DNA from: Paractinoplanes ovalisporus
Lineage (GTDB): Bacteria; Actinomycetota; Actinomycetes; Mycobacteriales; Micromonosporaceae
Assembly: GCF_016834655.1 (NCBI RefSeq)
Contig: NZ_JAENHP010000034.1
Coordinates: 29,897 to 93,896, forward strand
Direction of reading: 5' to 3'
Length of the DNA: 64,000 bases
How positions within the stretch are numbered: the stretch's first letter is position 1; every line of letters starts with the position of its first letter. Of this stretch, positions 25,083 to 33,570 are shown piece after piece. The notes beneath the pieces are model-generated. The model did no database searches. It saw nothing but the letters and a program-made list of their open reading frames with translations, and was not told where the DNA came from. The position numbers were made by a program, and so were the translations under genes.

Positions 25083-25321
25083 CTGTCGGCGTCGAACAGC
25101 GCCACGATTGTGAAGCCGCTCCCGGACGCCGTCGGGCGGGCTGATGCGATCGCCGAGGCGGCCCTGGTGTTGCGGCCGGGCGGGCGGCTCGTCATCGCCG
25201 ACTTCCGGCACGTTACGACGTACGCGAAGCAATTTCCGACGTCGCGGTGAGCGACCCGGGCCGGCGTTTCTGGTACGGCGGGCCGTGGGGCCGCACCCAG
25301 GCGGTGACCGCGACCCGCTGA
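25083..25321 (+). pseudogene. Relic of a SAM-dependent methyltransferase (C-terminal part)
   Basis: One frame reads AIAEAALVLRPGGRLVIADFRH, the post-motif strand of class I methyltransferases, and stops at 25250. An overlapping frame then continues with AISDVAVSDPGRRFWYGGPW and QAVTATR, the usual end of such enzymes, stopping at 25321. The N-terminal SAM-binding part is missing and the rest is split by a frameshift, so it is a decayed gene. Confidence 0.65.
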
Positions 25322-25337
25322 CCGCTACCGTCGGGCC

Positions 25338-26084
25338 GTGACGATCTCGGGAAGTGCGCTGGTCAGCGGCGCGTCGCGGGGCCTCGGGGCCCACATCTGC
25401 CGACGGCTGGCGGCGGACGGCTGGCCGGTGGCGGTCAACTACCGCTCCGACGCCGACGGCGCCCAACAGGTGGTGGCGGACATCGAGGCGGCCGGGGGCA
25501 CGGCGGCGGCGTTCCGGGCCGACGTGACCGACGAGGGCGACGTGACCCGGCTGGTGGCCGAGGCAGAGCACAGGCTTGGTCCCGTACGGGTGGTGGTCGC
25601 GAACGCCACCGGCCCCCAGCCCTCGGTGAAGGCCGAGGACGTGACGTGGCAGGACCACCTCGACCAGCTCGTCTTCTTCGTGAAGAGCCCGACCCTGCTG
25701 CTTCAGGCCGCACTTCCCCATATGCGGCGGCTCGGCGGCGGGCGCTTCATCCACATCGGCTCCGAGATGGTGGAGCGGGCGCTGCCGGGCTTCTCGGCCT
25801 ACAACGCGGCCAAGGGCGCCCAGCTGATCCTGGCCCGCACCTGGGCCCGCGAGCTCGGCGCCGACAACGTGACGGTCAACGTGGTCGCGCCGGGCTGGAT
25901 CCCGGTCGAGCGGCACGGCGTGGTCACCGAGGAGAGCAGCCGCGACTACGTGGCCGACGTGCCGCTGGGCCGCCTGGGCACGCCGCAGGAGATCGCCGAC
26001 GTGGTCGCGTTCGTGGCGTCGGACGCGTCCCGCTTCATCACGGGCGAGCGGATCACCGTGAACGGGGGCCACACCCTCGATTGA
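25338..26084 (+). CDS. SDR-family oxidoreductase (FabG-like)
   Basis: The 248-residue protein has GSALVSGASRGLGAHICRRLA (cofactor motif), FRADVTDEGDV, a degenerate NNAG (VVANATG), the catalytic Ser in FIHIGSEM, YNAAKGAQLILARTWARELG with the Tyr and Lys, and VNVVAPGWIPVE. The C-terminus ITVNGGHTLD is typical. NATG instead of NNAG is found in a subset of the family. TACCGT is 6 nt before the GTG start, suggesting a leaderless mRNA. Confidence 0.88.
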   Translation: MTISGSALVSGASRGLGAHICRRLAADGWPVAVNYRSDADGAQQVVADIEAAGGTAAAFRADVTDEGDVTRLVAEAEHRLGPVRVVVANATGPQPSVKAEDVTWQDHLDQLVFFVKSPTLLLQAALPHMRRLGGGRFIHIGSEMVERALPGFSAYNAAKGAQLILARTWARELGADNVTVNVVAPGWIPVERHGVVTEESSRDYVADVPLGRLGTPQEIADVVAFVASDASRFITGERITVNGGHTLD

Positions 26085-26102
26085 CCGGGTTAATCTGCGG
26101 TC

Positions 26103-26855
26103 ATGTTGATCACGGTGGTGGCCGACTACGGCGTCGGGGATCTTGCGTTCGCCGAGGTACGGCAGCGGTTCGCCCAGCTGATGCCGCAGGCCGAGGTCAC
26201 CGCGGTGCCGGTGCCGGCGTTCGACACGGTCGGCGCCGGGTTCTGCGTGGCCCAGCTGGCCCTGACCGAAGGCCCGGCCGACCGCATCGTCTTCGCGAAC
26301 GTGGCCCCGCGCGAGGACGAGGACAGCCCCCGCGCCGACAACGCGGGTGAGCCCCTGGCCGCGGCCCACCTCGACTCGGGCGTCTGGGTCGTCGGCGTAG
26401 CGTCCGGCTCCAGCCTGTCTTTCCTGGCCGCTGCAGGCATCCCCGTCCGCGCCGTGAAGGCCGCCGACGCCGGTTCTCAGTTCCGTTCCCGCGACGTCTT
26501 CCCCGCAGCCGTGGCGGCGCTGGCCCGCGGTGACGATCTGCTGGGGGCCGAGCTGACGATGCCGCCCCCGCCCGCGAACGCGGTCGTCTACACCGACGGC
26601 TACGGCAACCTAAAAACCTCGTGGCATGAGCCTCCGGCCAAACCCGGTTCCCGCGTACGCGTCCAGGTCGGCCCAACCACAACCGAGGCGATCGTGACCG
26701 ACGGCGTATTCACCGTCCCCGCCGGCGCCATGTCGTTCGCCCCCGGCAGTTCGGGCTGGGGCGAGCCGTTCTACGAGCTGCTGCTGCGCGGCGGCAGCGC
26801 GGCTGCCCGTTTCGGCCACCCCCGATCCGGCACCCCCGTCCGGATCGTCCCGTAG
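26103..26855 (+). CDS. SAM hydroxide adenosyltransferase (DUF62)-like protein
   Basis: The 250-residue protein resembles the DUF62 SAM-hydrolase/fluorinase fold. The N-terminal VVADYGVGDLAFAEV is in the place of the usual TDFGxxDxYV, followed by SQFRSRDVFPAAVAALARG (family: RD-F-PxAAxLA) and the C-terminal VYTDGYGNLKTSW (family: DxFGNxxTN). Known members hydrolyse S-adenosylmethionine to adenosine and methionine. TAATCT at 26091-26096 lies 6 nt before the ATG. Confidence 0.75.
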   Translation: MLITVVADYGVGDLAFAEVRQRFAQLMPQAEVTAVPVPAFDTVGAGFCVAQLALTEGPADRIVFANVAPREDEDSPRADNAGEPLAAAHLDSGVWVVGVASGSSLSFLAAAGIPVRAVKAADAGSQFRSRDVFPAAVAALARGDDLLGAELTMPPPPANAVVYTDGYGNLKTSWHEPPAKPGSRVRVQVGPTTTEAIVTDGVFTVPAGAMSFAPGSSGWGEPFYELLLRGGSAAARFGHPRSGTPVRIVP

Positions 26856-26959
26856 CCCGCCCCTGACGAAGGCCGCTCGCCGGTTGCGGCCGGGGTGGTG
26901 CCGGCCGCCGCTGTCCGGGATGTTCGGCGTCGACGTGCCGCAGGTCGCCCGGTGCCGGG

Positions 26960-27217
26960 TGGTCGCAGCGGCGATCGGGTCACCGGTCGCCCCCGCGCCG
27001 GACGTTCACAGCGGCAGATCAGGCCGCCCATCACCCAGCACCAGGCGTCCGCAGCGTCGGATCGGACCGCCGACGACCCCACCCCGGACGTTCACAGCGG
27101 CAGATCAGGCCGCCCATCACCCAGCACCAGGCGCTCGCAGCGGCAGATCAGGCCACCGACGACCCAGCGCCAGGCGTTCGCAGCGACGGATCGGCTCGCC
27201 CTTGGCCCGGTCGAGGC
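26960..27217. repeat. 43-bp tandem minisatellite, about six units
   Basis: The motif CG(T/C)TC(A/G)CAGCG(G/A)CAGATCAGGCC recurs with exact 43-bp spacing at 27003, 27046, 27089, 27132 and 27175, with a more degenerate unit at 26960. Units 1 and 3 are nearly identical and the others diverge. The period is not a multiple of three, so it is unlikely to be coding. The rest of the 26856-27484 gap holds only paired DnaA boxes and no credible gene. Confidence 0.85.
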
Positions 27218-27444
27218 GGGTGAGCCGGTTCGCCTGGTGGGGTCAGGCGGGCGTGGACGGTGAGGCGGCGACGCCAAGCTGGTCGGCACTTGGGCCGAGG
27301 CGCCGCGCCCACCCTGCTGGTGTCCGGCGCCCACGACGTCTGCGGCTACTGGTCGTCCCCCATAGCCCGCCCTAACCGGGGGACCCCCGCCCAGCCCCAT
27401 CCTAGAGAGATTGGCCGATCTTCGAAGGGGTGGGCGCGGGAGCC

Positions 27445-27470
27445 TGTGGACAAGCGCGGATTGTGGATAA
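27445..27470. promoter_or_regulatory. Pair of DnaA boxes
   Basis: TGTGGACAA (27445-27453) and TGTGGATAA (27462-27470) are the reverse complements of TTGTCCACA and TTATCCACA, consensus DnaA boxes. They are 17 bp apart in the same orientation, just downstream of the Pro-rich gene. Confidence 0.6.
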
Positions 27471-27484
27471 CTCTGCGGGCTGGA

Positions 27485-28822
27485 TCACCTGGTCAGGGGG
27501 CCTTGGCCGTTGCTGTCGAGTTCGGGCTTGGTGTCGGTCTTCAGCTTCCAGAGCCGTGCGCCGGTCTCCAACGCGTCGGCCAACTGCTCCTCGCCTTTCA
27601 GCCTGGCCGCGATCGAACCGGCCTCGGTGACGGCGATGCCTGCCCGGTGTGGGTGGGGGTCCTCGTGGACCGGGCTCTTCCGCTCCGGGGGCGCCGGCCT
27701 GATCAACTCGCCCTGCTGGTGAGGGGAGGCGGGCTTCGAACGGTCCGCCACCGGAGGGGCGGCGGGCTTCGAACGGTCCGCTACGGGAGGAGCGGCGGGC
27801 TTCGAACGGTCCGCTATGGGAGGAGCGGCGGGCTTCGAGTCCGGCTGGGGCTTGCGCGGCGAGCGGTCCGCTGCGGGCGGGGCGGTCGGGCGAGGACGGC
27901 GAAGGTCGGCGGACGGGGCGAGGTGCTGGGCGTCGTGGCGTCGGCGGTCCGGTAGTTCGCCGTTCCGGACGCGCTGGGTCAGGGCTCGTTCCGCGGCCTT
28001 CTTGGGTCGGTGGTCCACGTTTTCGCCGCGGTTCTGGCGGTCCTCCTTCTGTTTGCGGAAGTCGTCGAGCTTCTTCTGGAAGTCGGGGGTGGGACGCAAG
28101 CCGGAATCACGACCCTTGGCCCGAGCGGAAGCATCGGGAGCACGCGACGGCTTGTCGGCGGGCCGAGCGGACGCCGCCTTCGCCCAAGCGGGGGCATCGG
28201 GAGCACGCGACGGCTTGTCGGCGGGCCGAGCGGACGCCGCCTTCGCCCAAGCGGAAGCATCGGGAGCACGCGACGGCTTGTCGGCGGGCCGAGCGGACGC
28301 CGCCTTCGCCCAAGCGGAAGCATCGGGAGCACGCGACGGCTTGTCGGCGGGCCGAGCGGACGCCGCCTTCGCCCAAGCGGAAGCATCGGGAGCACGCGAC
28401 GGCTTGTCGGCGGGCCGAGCGGACGCCGCCTTCGCCCGAGCGGGAGCATCGGGAGCACGCCACGGCTTGTCGGCGGGCCGGGCAGACGCCGTCTTCGGCC
28501 GGTCAGAAGACCGGTCAGAAGGCCGGGCGGACGCACCCGGCGGCCGTTTGGCATCCGGGACCGTCGTCGCGGCGGCCCGGGGTCGTGAGACGTCACCGGC
28601 GCGCGTCTGACGGGCGTCCTGCCGGCTCTGATGATGCGCTTGGACCTCACTCACCCGCGACTTGAACTCCGGCGCGCGCCGAGGAACCGGCGGCTTCGGC
28701 AAATCGACGCGCGGCGCCGGCTTGGGCGAATCGACACGCGGCGCCGGCTTGGGCGAATCGATGCGCGCCGGCGGCTTCGGCGGATCGACGCGCGGCGGGC
28801 GGTTGACCGGGCTGTCGGCCAT
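27485..28822 (-). CDS. Pro/Ala/Lys-rich repeat protein, third gene of the HerA/TraG-like module
   Basis: The 445-residue, largely disordered, strongly basic protein has an N-terminus rich in PKP(A/P) repeats (RIDSPKPAPRVDSPKPAPR). A 21-residue unit (AASARPADKPSRAPDASAWAK) then repeats about six times. A charged helical part follows (PDFQKKLDDFRKQKEDRQNR) and the C-terminus is more ordered (GIAVTEAGSIAARLKGEEQLADALETGARLWKL). It begins 10 bp after the ATPase stop with GAGGAG before the ATG, so it is co-translated with it. It may act as a flexible scaffold or nucleic-acid-binding partner (inference). No family recognised. Confidence 0.75.
   Translation of the reverse strand: MADSPVNRPPRVDPPKPPARIDSPKPAPRVDSPKPAPRVDLPKPPVPRRAPEFKSRVSEVQAHHQSRQDARQTRAGDVSRPRAAATTVPDAKRPPGASARPSDRSSDRPKTASARPADKPWRAPDAPARAKAASARPADKPSRAPDASAWAKAASARPADKPSRAPDASAWAKAASARPADKPSRAPDASAWAKAASARPADKPSRAPDAPAWAKAASARPADKPSRAPDASARAKGRDSGLRPTPDFQKKLDDFRKQKEDRQNRGENVDHRPKKAAERALTQRVRNGELPDRRRHDAQHLAPSADLRRPRPTAPPAADRSPRKPQPDSKPAAPPIADRSKPAAPPVADRSKPAAPPVADRSKPASPHQQGELIRPAPPERKSPVHEDPHPHRAGIAVTEAGSIAARLKGEEQLADALETGARLWKLKTDTKPELDSNGQGPLTR
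28136..28513 (-). repeat. 63-bp in-frame tandem repeat within the Pro-rich gene
   Basis: Units begin at 28136, 28199, 28262, 28325, 28388 and 28451. The central ones are almost identical at the DNA level and the outer ones drift. 63 bp is 21 codons, so copy-number change keeps the frame. Confidence 0.9.
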
Positions 28823-28832
28823 GGCAAGCTCC

Positions 28833-31535
28833 TCATTCCAGTTCCAACAAGTCGGGAATCCAGTCGGCGGACTGGAACGTGTCGGTGACGGCCAGGGCCA
28901 GCCGCTCCCCCCAGGCGGTCGACGACCGGTCGGCCCCGACCACGATCTCCAGCGCGGACGGCACCTCCCACCCGAACAGCGCCGCCGGCCCGGGCGGATC
29001 CAGCGACGCCCAGAACTCGACCCACTCCCGCTGCGCCCCGACGGTGTCGCCCAGCACCTCGCGCCCCAGCCACGACGACCACGCGGCGGCGCGGGGGTCG
29101 GCGGGGTCGTCGTCGGGGCGGTCCCGCAGGGCGTCGAGAATGGACAGGTGCCGGTAACCGGGCGCTACGAACTCGGGCGACACGGGATCCCCGGCCACCA
29201 CCCGCACCGCCAGATCATCCGGCGAGACCGCGGCACCGAGCGCCCGTACGTGCACCGCCGCGTCCACCGCCTGCGAGAGCGCACACTCGCGCAGCCGCTC
29301 GTCGAGCGCGTCCAGCTCGTCCCGCCGGGTGTCCCACAGCGGCGGCACCGGCCGCCCGGTCAGGTGGCCCACCACCGCCACCTCGGCCCAGAACGTCAGC
29401 CAGGGCCGGTCGTCGAGCAACCGCTGCGCCGTCCGCATGGCCCTCAAGGTGCAGGCGCCGGCCCGGCAGACCGCGCCGCACGTGGCGCTGCGCCGACCGA
29501 TCACCGGGCCGGGGCCGGCCACCTCCGCGGGCATCGACTCGCGTGAGGTGCCGTCGGGCATGCGTACGAGAACCGGGTGGTCCATGCCGTCGGTGAAGAG
29601 CGCCGCCGTCCCGGGGGGCAGCGTCACCAGGTATTCCGACTGCCGTTCGGTCAGGTTGACGGTCGCGCCCACGGCCTGCCGGTCGTCCGCGGCGGGCAGG
29701 CGGTGCATGATCTTGACAGCGGTGTTCTTGAGGACGTCGGGAACGAGTTTGGCCGGGATCTGTTCGGCGATGACCAGACCTTCGCCGTACGCCCGGATCT
29801 CCGCCAGCAGCGCCGCGAACAGCTCGACCGCGTGGGCCGCCGGGCCGGGCTGGTCACGGCGCCGCAGCAGCCGGTGCGCCTCCTCGAAGACGCTCAGGTG
29901 CCGCAGCCCGGGGCCGCGCGGCGGGTTGACCCGCAGGTGCTCGGTGAGCTGGATCAGCAACCCGCCCATGAGGAACGCCTTGTCCTGGTCGTCCCCGACG
30001 TCCTCGATCTCGAAGACCACCTCGTGCCGCAGCATCGCGGCCAGGTCCAATGGGTGCCCGCCGTCGAAGAACCGGCCGGTCGTGCCCAGCCGCAGGCTGG
30101 AGAGCCGCACCCGGATGAAGCCGCGCACGTTGTCGGCGATCTCCTGGCCGTACCCGATCCGGTCCACCACCAGCTCGGCCGTCCGCTGCAGGTCGGCCAG
30201 GGTGGGATAGCGCGGCCGGTGCCCGGGCGTCCGGGGCTCGCTGAGCGTCAGGTCCCAGCCCAGCTCCTCGTAGCAGCGGGTCAGCGCCGAGCTGAGCACC
30301 TGCGGGAACGGCTCCTCGGCGGCGAACGCGGCCAGAAACAGCGACCGGGTCAGGTCGAGGTGCGTCTGCAGGGGGAATCCGTCCGCGGGGCGCAGCGGGT
30401 TGAAGCCGGCCGGGGGCGCGTCCGGGTCACCGGGCCGCACGGTGATGACCCGGCCGGGCCCGAGCCGGGCCGCCATCCGCCGGTACTCCGCCTTGGCCGG
30501 CTCGACCACCAGCCACGGCAGCTCCTGCCGGGACGCGCTTTCGAGCAGATGCCGTACGGTCTGGGACTTGCCCGCCCCGGTTGCCCCACAGATGAACGTG
30601 TGCCGGTTGAGGCTGTCCCGGGGCACCTCGAACGGCCCGGCCGCGCGGCCCGACCGGTCCAGCACCGTGCCGGCGTTCAGCGACCCGGGGCCGCCCGCGG
30701 TCTCGGGGGTCACGTCGAACTCGGGGCGGGTCGCGAACCGCAGCCCGGGAACCTCCTCGGACGGGGTCACGGCGAGCGAAGCCACCAGCGGCGACCCGGC
30801 CAGCGTGGGCGGCTCGCCGTCGAGCACCTTGTCGAGCTCGCCGAGCACGCCGGTGGGGGCCAGCGCGTACGGCTGGGAACCGAGGTCGGCCGACGCGCAG
30901 AGCAGCCCGGCCACCGCCGCCGCGGCTTCCGGCGACTCACCGCCGGCCAGCAGGCGCACCCGCCACATCCCGGTCGAGCGGCCCTGCTGCAGTTCGCGGT
31001 GCCGGGCCCGCTGGCGGGCGGCGGCGACGGCCTGTTCGGGTGACTGGGCCCGGGTCTGCGCCCGGCGTTCCTCGGCCGCGACGGCCCGGGCCGCTTCCAG
31101 GGTCTCGGCCACGGGCACGGGTTCGGCCAGCACGAACCAGGCGAACCCGGCCGGCCATACGTGCAGCAGGCCCTCGTCCAGACTGGACCGCGGTTCGTTG
31201 TCGCGCGGCGTCTCCTCGGCCAGCAGGCCGTCGGTGAGCACGGTCAGACGGGTCCAGCACGGCATCGACCCCAGATCCTCGACAAGCTTTCCCGGCCCGT
31301 ACGGGCACCCGACCGCGCCCGGCGGCAACGAGAGCGCCCGGCCGTCGCTGATGCCGCCGGACACGAACACCTCGATCGGCTCCCCGGCCGCGCGCCGATG
31401 CCAGCCCAGCAGCACAGCCTTGCCACCGTGGTAGGCGGACACGATCGCCGCCAGCCGCAGCCCCCGGCCGGGGTCGCCGCGCGCGGGCCGGCGCGGCAGC
31501 TCGAGAACGCGGACCGCGGGCAGGTGGCCGATCAT
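28833..31535 (-). CDS. HerA/DUF87-type ATPase, second gene of the module
   Basis: The 900-residue protein has a unique N-terminal region of about 300 residues that includes a coiled stretch (AARAVAAEERRAQTRAQSPEQAVAAARQ). The ATPase core follows: Walker A GATGAGKS at residues 317-324, VVEPAKAEYR, Walker B HLSVFEEAHRLLRR with two Glu at 551-552, and LAEIRAYGEGLVIAEQIPAKLVPDVLKNTAVKIMHRL, which is characteristic of HerA/DUF87 hexameric motors. A Cys cluster (CGAVCRAGAC) follows near residue 665, then a unique C-terminal domain of about 230 residues. The ATG overlaps the stop of the upstream membrane gene (ATGA). It is probably a DNA or protein translocase. Confidence 0.85.
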   Translation of the reverse strand: MIGHLPAVRVLELPRRPARGDPGRGLRLAAIVSAYHGGKAVLLGWHRRAAGEPIEVFVSGGISDGRALSLPPGAVGCPYGPGKLVEDLGSMPCWTRLTVLTDGLLAEETPRDNEPRSSLDEGLLHVWPAGFAWFVLAEPVPVAETLEAARAVAAEERRAQTRAQSPEQAVAAARQRARHRELQQGRSTGMWRVRLLAGGESPEAAAAVAGLLCASADLGSQPYALAPTGVLGELDKVLDGEPPTLAGSPLVASLAVTPSEEVPGLRFATRPEFDVTPETAGGPGSLNAGTVLDRSGRAAGPFEVPRDSLNRHTFICGATGAGKSQTVRHLLESASRQELPWLVVEPAKAEYRRMAARLGPGRVITVRPGDPDAPPAGFNPLRPADGFPLQTHLDLTRSLFLAAFAAEEPFPQVLSSALTRCYEELGWDLTLSEPRTPGHRPRYPTLADLQRTAELVVDRIGYGQEIADNVRGFIRVRLSSLRLGTTGRFFDGGHPLDLAAMLRHEVVFEIEDVGDDQDKAFLMGGLLIQLTEHLRVNPPRGPGLRHLSVFEEAHRLLRRRDQPGPAAHAVELFAALLAEIRAYGEGLVIAEQIPAKLVPDVLKNTAVKIMHRLPAADDRQAVGATVNLTERQSEYLVTLPPGTAALFTDGMDHPVLVRMPDGTSRESMPAEVAGPGPVIGRRSATCGAVCRAGACTLRAMRTAQRLLDDRPWLTFWAEVAVVGHLTGRPVPPLWDTRRDELDALDERLRECALSQAVDAAVHVRALGAAVSPDDLAVRVVAGDPVSPEFVAPGYRHLSILDALRDRPDDDPADPRAAAWSSWLGREVLGDTVGAQREWVEFWASLDPPGPAALFGWEVPSALEIVVGADRSSTAWGERLALAVTDTFQSADWIPDLLELE

Positions 31536-33424
31536 TGCGGGCGGCCGGACCTGATCACCGGGGACCGGTCGAACGGCTGGGCCGGCGCGGGCACCACCGC
31601 CTCCTCCGGGTCGGGCAACGGCATCGGCCCGGCCGGCTGCATCGAGACCCGCGGGAGCATGACGATCGCCGGGTCGACCTCCACGGCCTGCACCACGGTC
31701 TCCTGGTTCTGCTCCTTGACCAGCACCATCGCGTACTCGGGGAGTTCCTGCAGCACGCGTGGCTCCACGGTGTACTCGTGGACGCGCTGCACCGAGGACG
31801 CGTCGTTCCAGTTGGTGCTGCGGGCGGTCGAGAGGGTCTGACTCCAGGTCCGGGTGCGGCTCCAGTTCTTTCCGTACGACCGTCCACGCCCCCGCTTGCC
31901 GTAACTCATCCCGCCCGAACCGCCCTCGGCCCGGCTCTGCCCACTGGTGTCGGCCATCGTGTGCGTGTCGTTGCCGCCCAGCGTGCGGGTGAGCTGGCTG
32001 AGCACGAACTTGTGGCCCTTGCCGATGTACTCGGCGGCCTGGCCGGCCTCGTGGTGGTTGCCGAGCCGCATGAACGCCACCTCGCCCCCGCCGATGGTGT
32101 GCAGCGCCTCGGCCCGCAGGTGACTGAAGAACAACACCAGCCGTACGCCGTGCCGCTCGCACAGCGTGCTCAGGCGCTCGATGGCCCGGTGGTGCACCTC
32201 GTCGGCGCCCAGCAGCACCAGCGAGCCCATCGGCTGCGAGTCGCGCCGCACCAGCCGGGTCAGCCACTGCACCAGCAGGTCCTTGAACAGGTCGTTCTGC
32301 GCGTCCCCGCCCTCGCCGTCGGCGATCAGGCAGGTCAGGTCGGCCGTGCCGGCGCCACCCTCGGCCCGGCTGCCCATGGTCTCGAGCGGGTGCAGGAACG
32401 CCTCGATGCGCCGCATCTGGGTGTAGAGCCGGCGGCGGTTCTCGTCGGGTTGCAGGTCGAGCAGCCGTTCACTCTCCTGAGGGGTCAGCCCGTCGGGGTC
32501 CGGGCGGTCGGTGAGCACCCGCAGCGCGGCCAGCAGGCGGGTCAGCGTGATCCGCCCGTCCAGCGCGGTGACGATCTCGCGCAGCACCAGGGCGTCCTGG
32601 GAACGGTCGGCCCGACCGGCGCCCTGCGCGTCGCCGTGCATCGCCTCGACCAGGCAGTCGACCAGTTCACCGGGGGTGAGCCCGGCCAGCAGGTCGAACT
32701 CGGCCAGTTCGGTCGGCAGCCGCAGCCGCCGTACGGACCGCCGGGTGGCCGTGGCGAGCTGGATCAGCTCCTCGCAGACGGTGTCGCCGGTGAAGTCGAC
32801 CAGCGTCATCGGGCCCCGCGTGACCAGCAGGGATCCGCCGTGGACGGTGAGAACCGCCTCCCATCCGTACGTCGTCCCGCCGATGATGTCGATACGCCGG
32901 TCACCAGGGGACGGGGTCGCCGCGGACCACTCGTTCATCGCGTCCAGCGTCGCCTGCTGCTGCCGTTCGTGGTCGTCGCGCCGCTGCTTCCACGCCTCCT
33001 CGGCGGCGGCGTGCGCGGCCAGGTTCCCGGTCTCGGCCACGGTGATCGCCCGCCGGGCCAGATGCGGTCCCAGACCGGCCAGGATCGCACCGACGACTCC
33101 GGCCACCAGGGCGAGTTGCGCAAGGGTCACGAAAGAGGGATCTATTTCTTTTCGACCGCCCGTGTCGGGGGCCTGGATCATGCCGAGGCAATAGATCAGA
33201 AAAGCCAGGGCCAGACCGGCCTGAATGGCATTCCGCCGTCTCTTCTTCTTCCGTGCGGCCGATCGTTCGAGCAGCTCGTAGAGGTCCGGTGACACCGGCT
33301 CCAGCTGGGGTGGCGGTTCGGTGAAGCGACGCCGGTAGAGCTGGCGATCGGTGTAGATCCAGCCCATCCGCTCGCCGGTGGTGGCGAGCAGGACGAACGG
33401 GATCTCGTGCGGCGCGACGGTCAT
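31532..33424 (-). CDS. Two-TM TraG/VirD4-like protein without a P-loop, first gene of the module
   Basis: The 630-residue protein has a short cytoplasmic N-terminus and a basic KKKRRRN stretch, then TM1 near residues 66-84 and TM2 near 98-119. The large C-terminal domain is coupling-protein-like. GSLVLLGADEVHHRAIERLSTLCERHGVRLVLFFSHLR fits a Walker-B-like strand and following sensor, and EVAFMRLGNHHEAGQAAEYIGKGHKFVLSQLT resembles TraG/VirD4 tails. No GxxGxGK(S/T) is present; the expected place reads VHGGSLLVTRGPMTLVDFTGD. A Ser/Gly/Trp-rich linker precedes VQRVHEYTVEPRVLQELPEYAMVL. It is translationally coupled to the ATPase gene. Confidence 0.75.
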   Translation of the reverse strand: MTVAPHEIPFVLLATTGERMGWIYTDRQLYRRRFTEPPPQLEPVSPDLYELLERSAARKKKRRRNAIQAGLALAFLIYCLGMIQAPDTGGRKEIDPSFVTLAQLALVAGVVGAILAGLGPHLARRAITVAETGNLAAHAAAEEAWKQRRDDHERQQQATLDAMNEWSAATPSPGDRRIDIIGGTTYGWEAVLTVHGGSLLVTRGPMTLVDFTGDTVCEELIQLATATRRSVRRLRLPTELAEFDLLAGLTPGELVDCLVEAMHGDAQGAGRADRSQDALVLREIVTALDGRITLTRLLAALRVLTDRPDPDGLTPQESERLLDLQPDENRRRLYTQMRRIEAFLHPLETMGSRAEGGAGTADLTCLIADGEGGDAQNDLFKDLLVQWLTRLVRRDSQPMGSLVLLGADEVHHRAIERLSTLCERHGVRLVLFFSHLRAEALHTIGGGEVAFMRLGNHHEAGQAAEYIGKGHKFVLSQLTRTLGGNDTHTMADTSGQSRAEGGSGGMSYGKRGRGRSYGKNWSRTRTWSQTLSTARSTNWNDASSVQRVHEYTVEPRVLQELPEYAMVLVKEQNQETVVQAVEVDPAIVMLPRVSMQPAGPMPLPDPEEAVVPAPAQPFDRSPVIRSGRPQ

Positions 33425-33570
33425 CGGAAAGCCCGGCTTTCAGCGGCAGGGGTGATTGCCGACAGTCAAGCAACCGGCTCTTAGCGTTGGAAAGGCAAGT
33501 AATTCGGGCGTGTACATTTCCGGGATGTCATCGCCGGCACAATGACCGATCGACGAGTGGGGGCGGACGA

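Noticed and set aside
26960..27217. CRISPR array
   Set aside because: 43-bp units are head to tail with no repeat-spacer alternation and no cas genes nearby.
26771..27400. Short frames on both strands through the 43-bp repeats
   Set aside because: 43 bp is not a multiple of three, so any protein would change frame at each unit. No ribosome site or family similarity.
28136..28513. CRISPR array
   Set aside because: The 63-bp units are contiguous without unique spacers and code for protein repeats.
28010..28588. Rightward frames over the 63-bp repeats
   Set aside because: They are open only because the repeat unit is a multiple of three and GC-rich; the leftward frame has the ribosome site, coupling and gene context.
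31532..33424. Functional conjugation coupling protein
   Set aside because: No Walker A motif, and no relaxase, pilus or transfer genes nearby.
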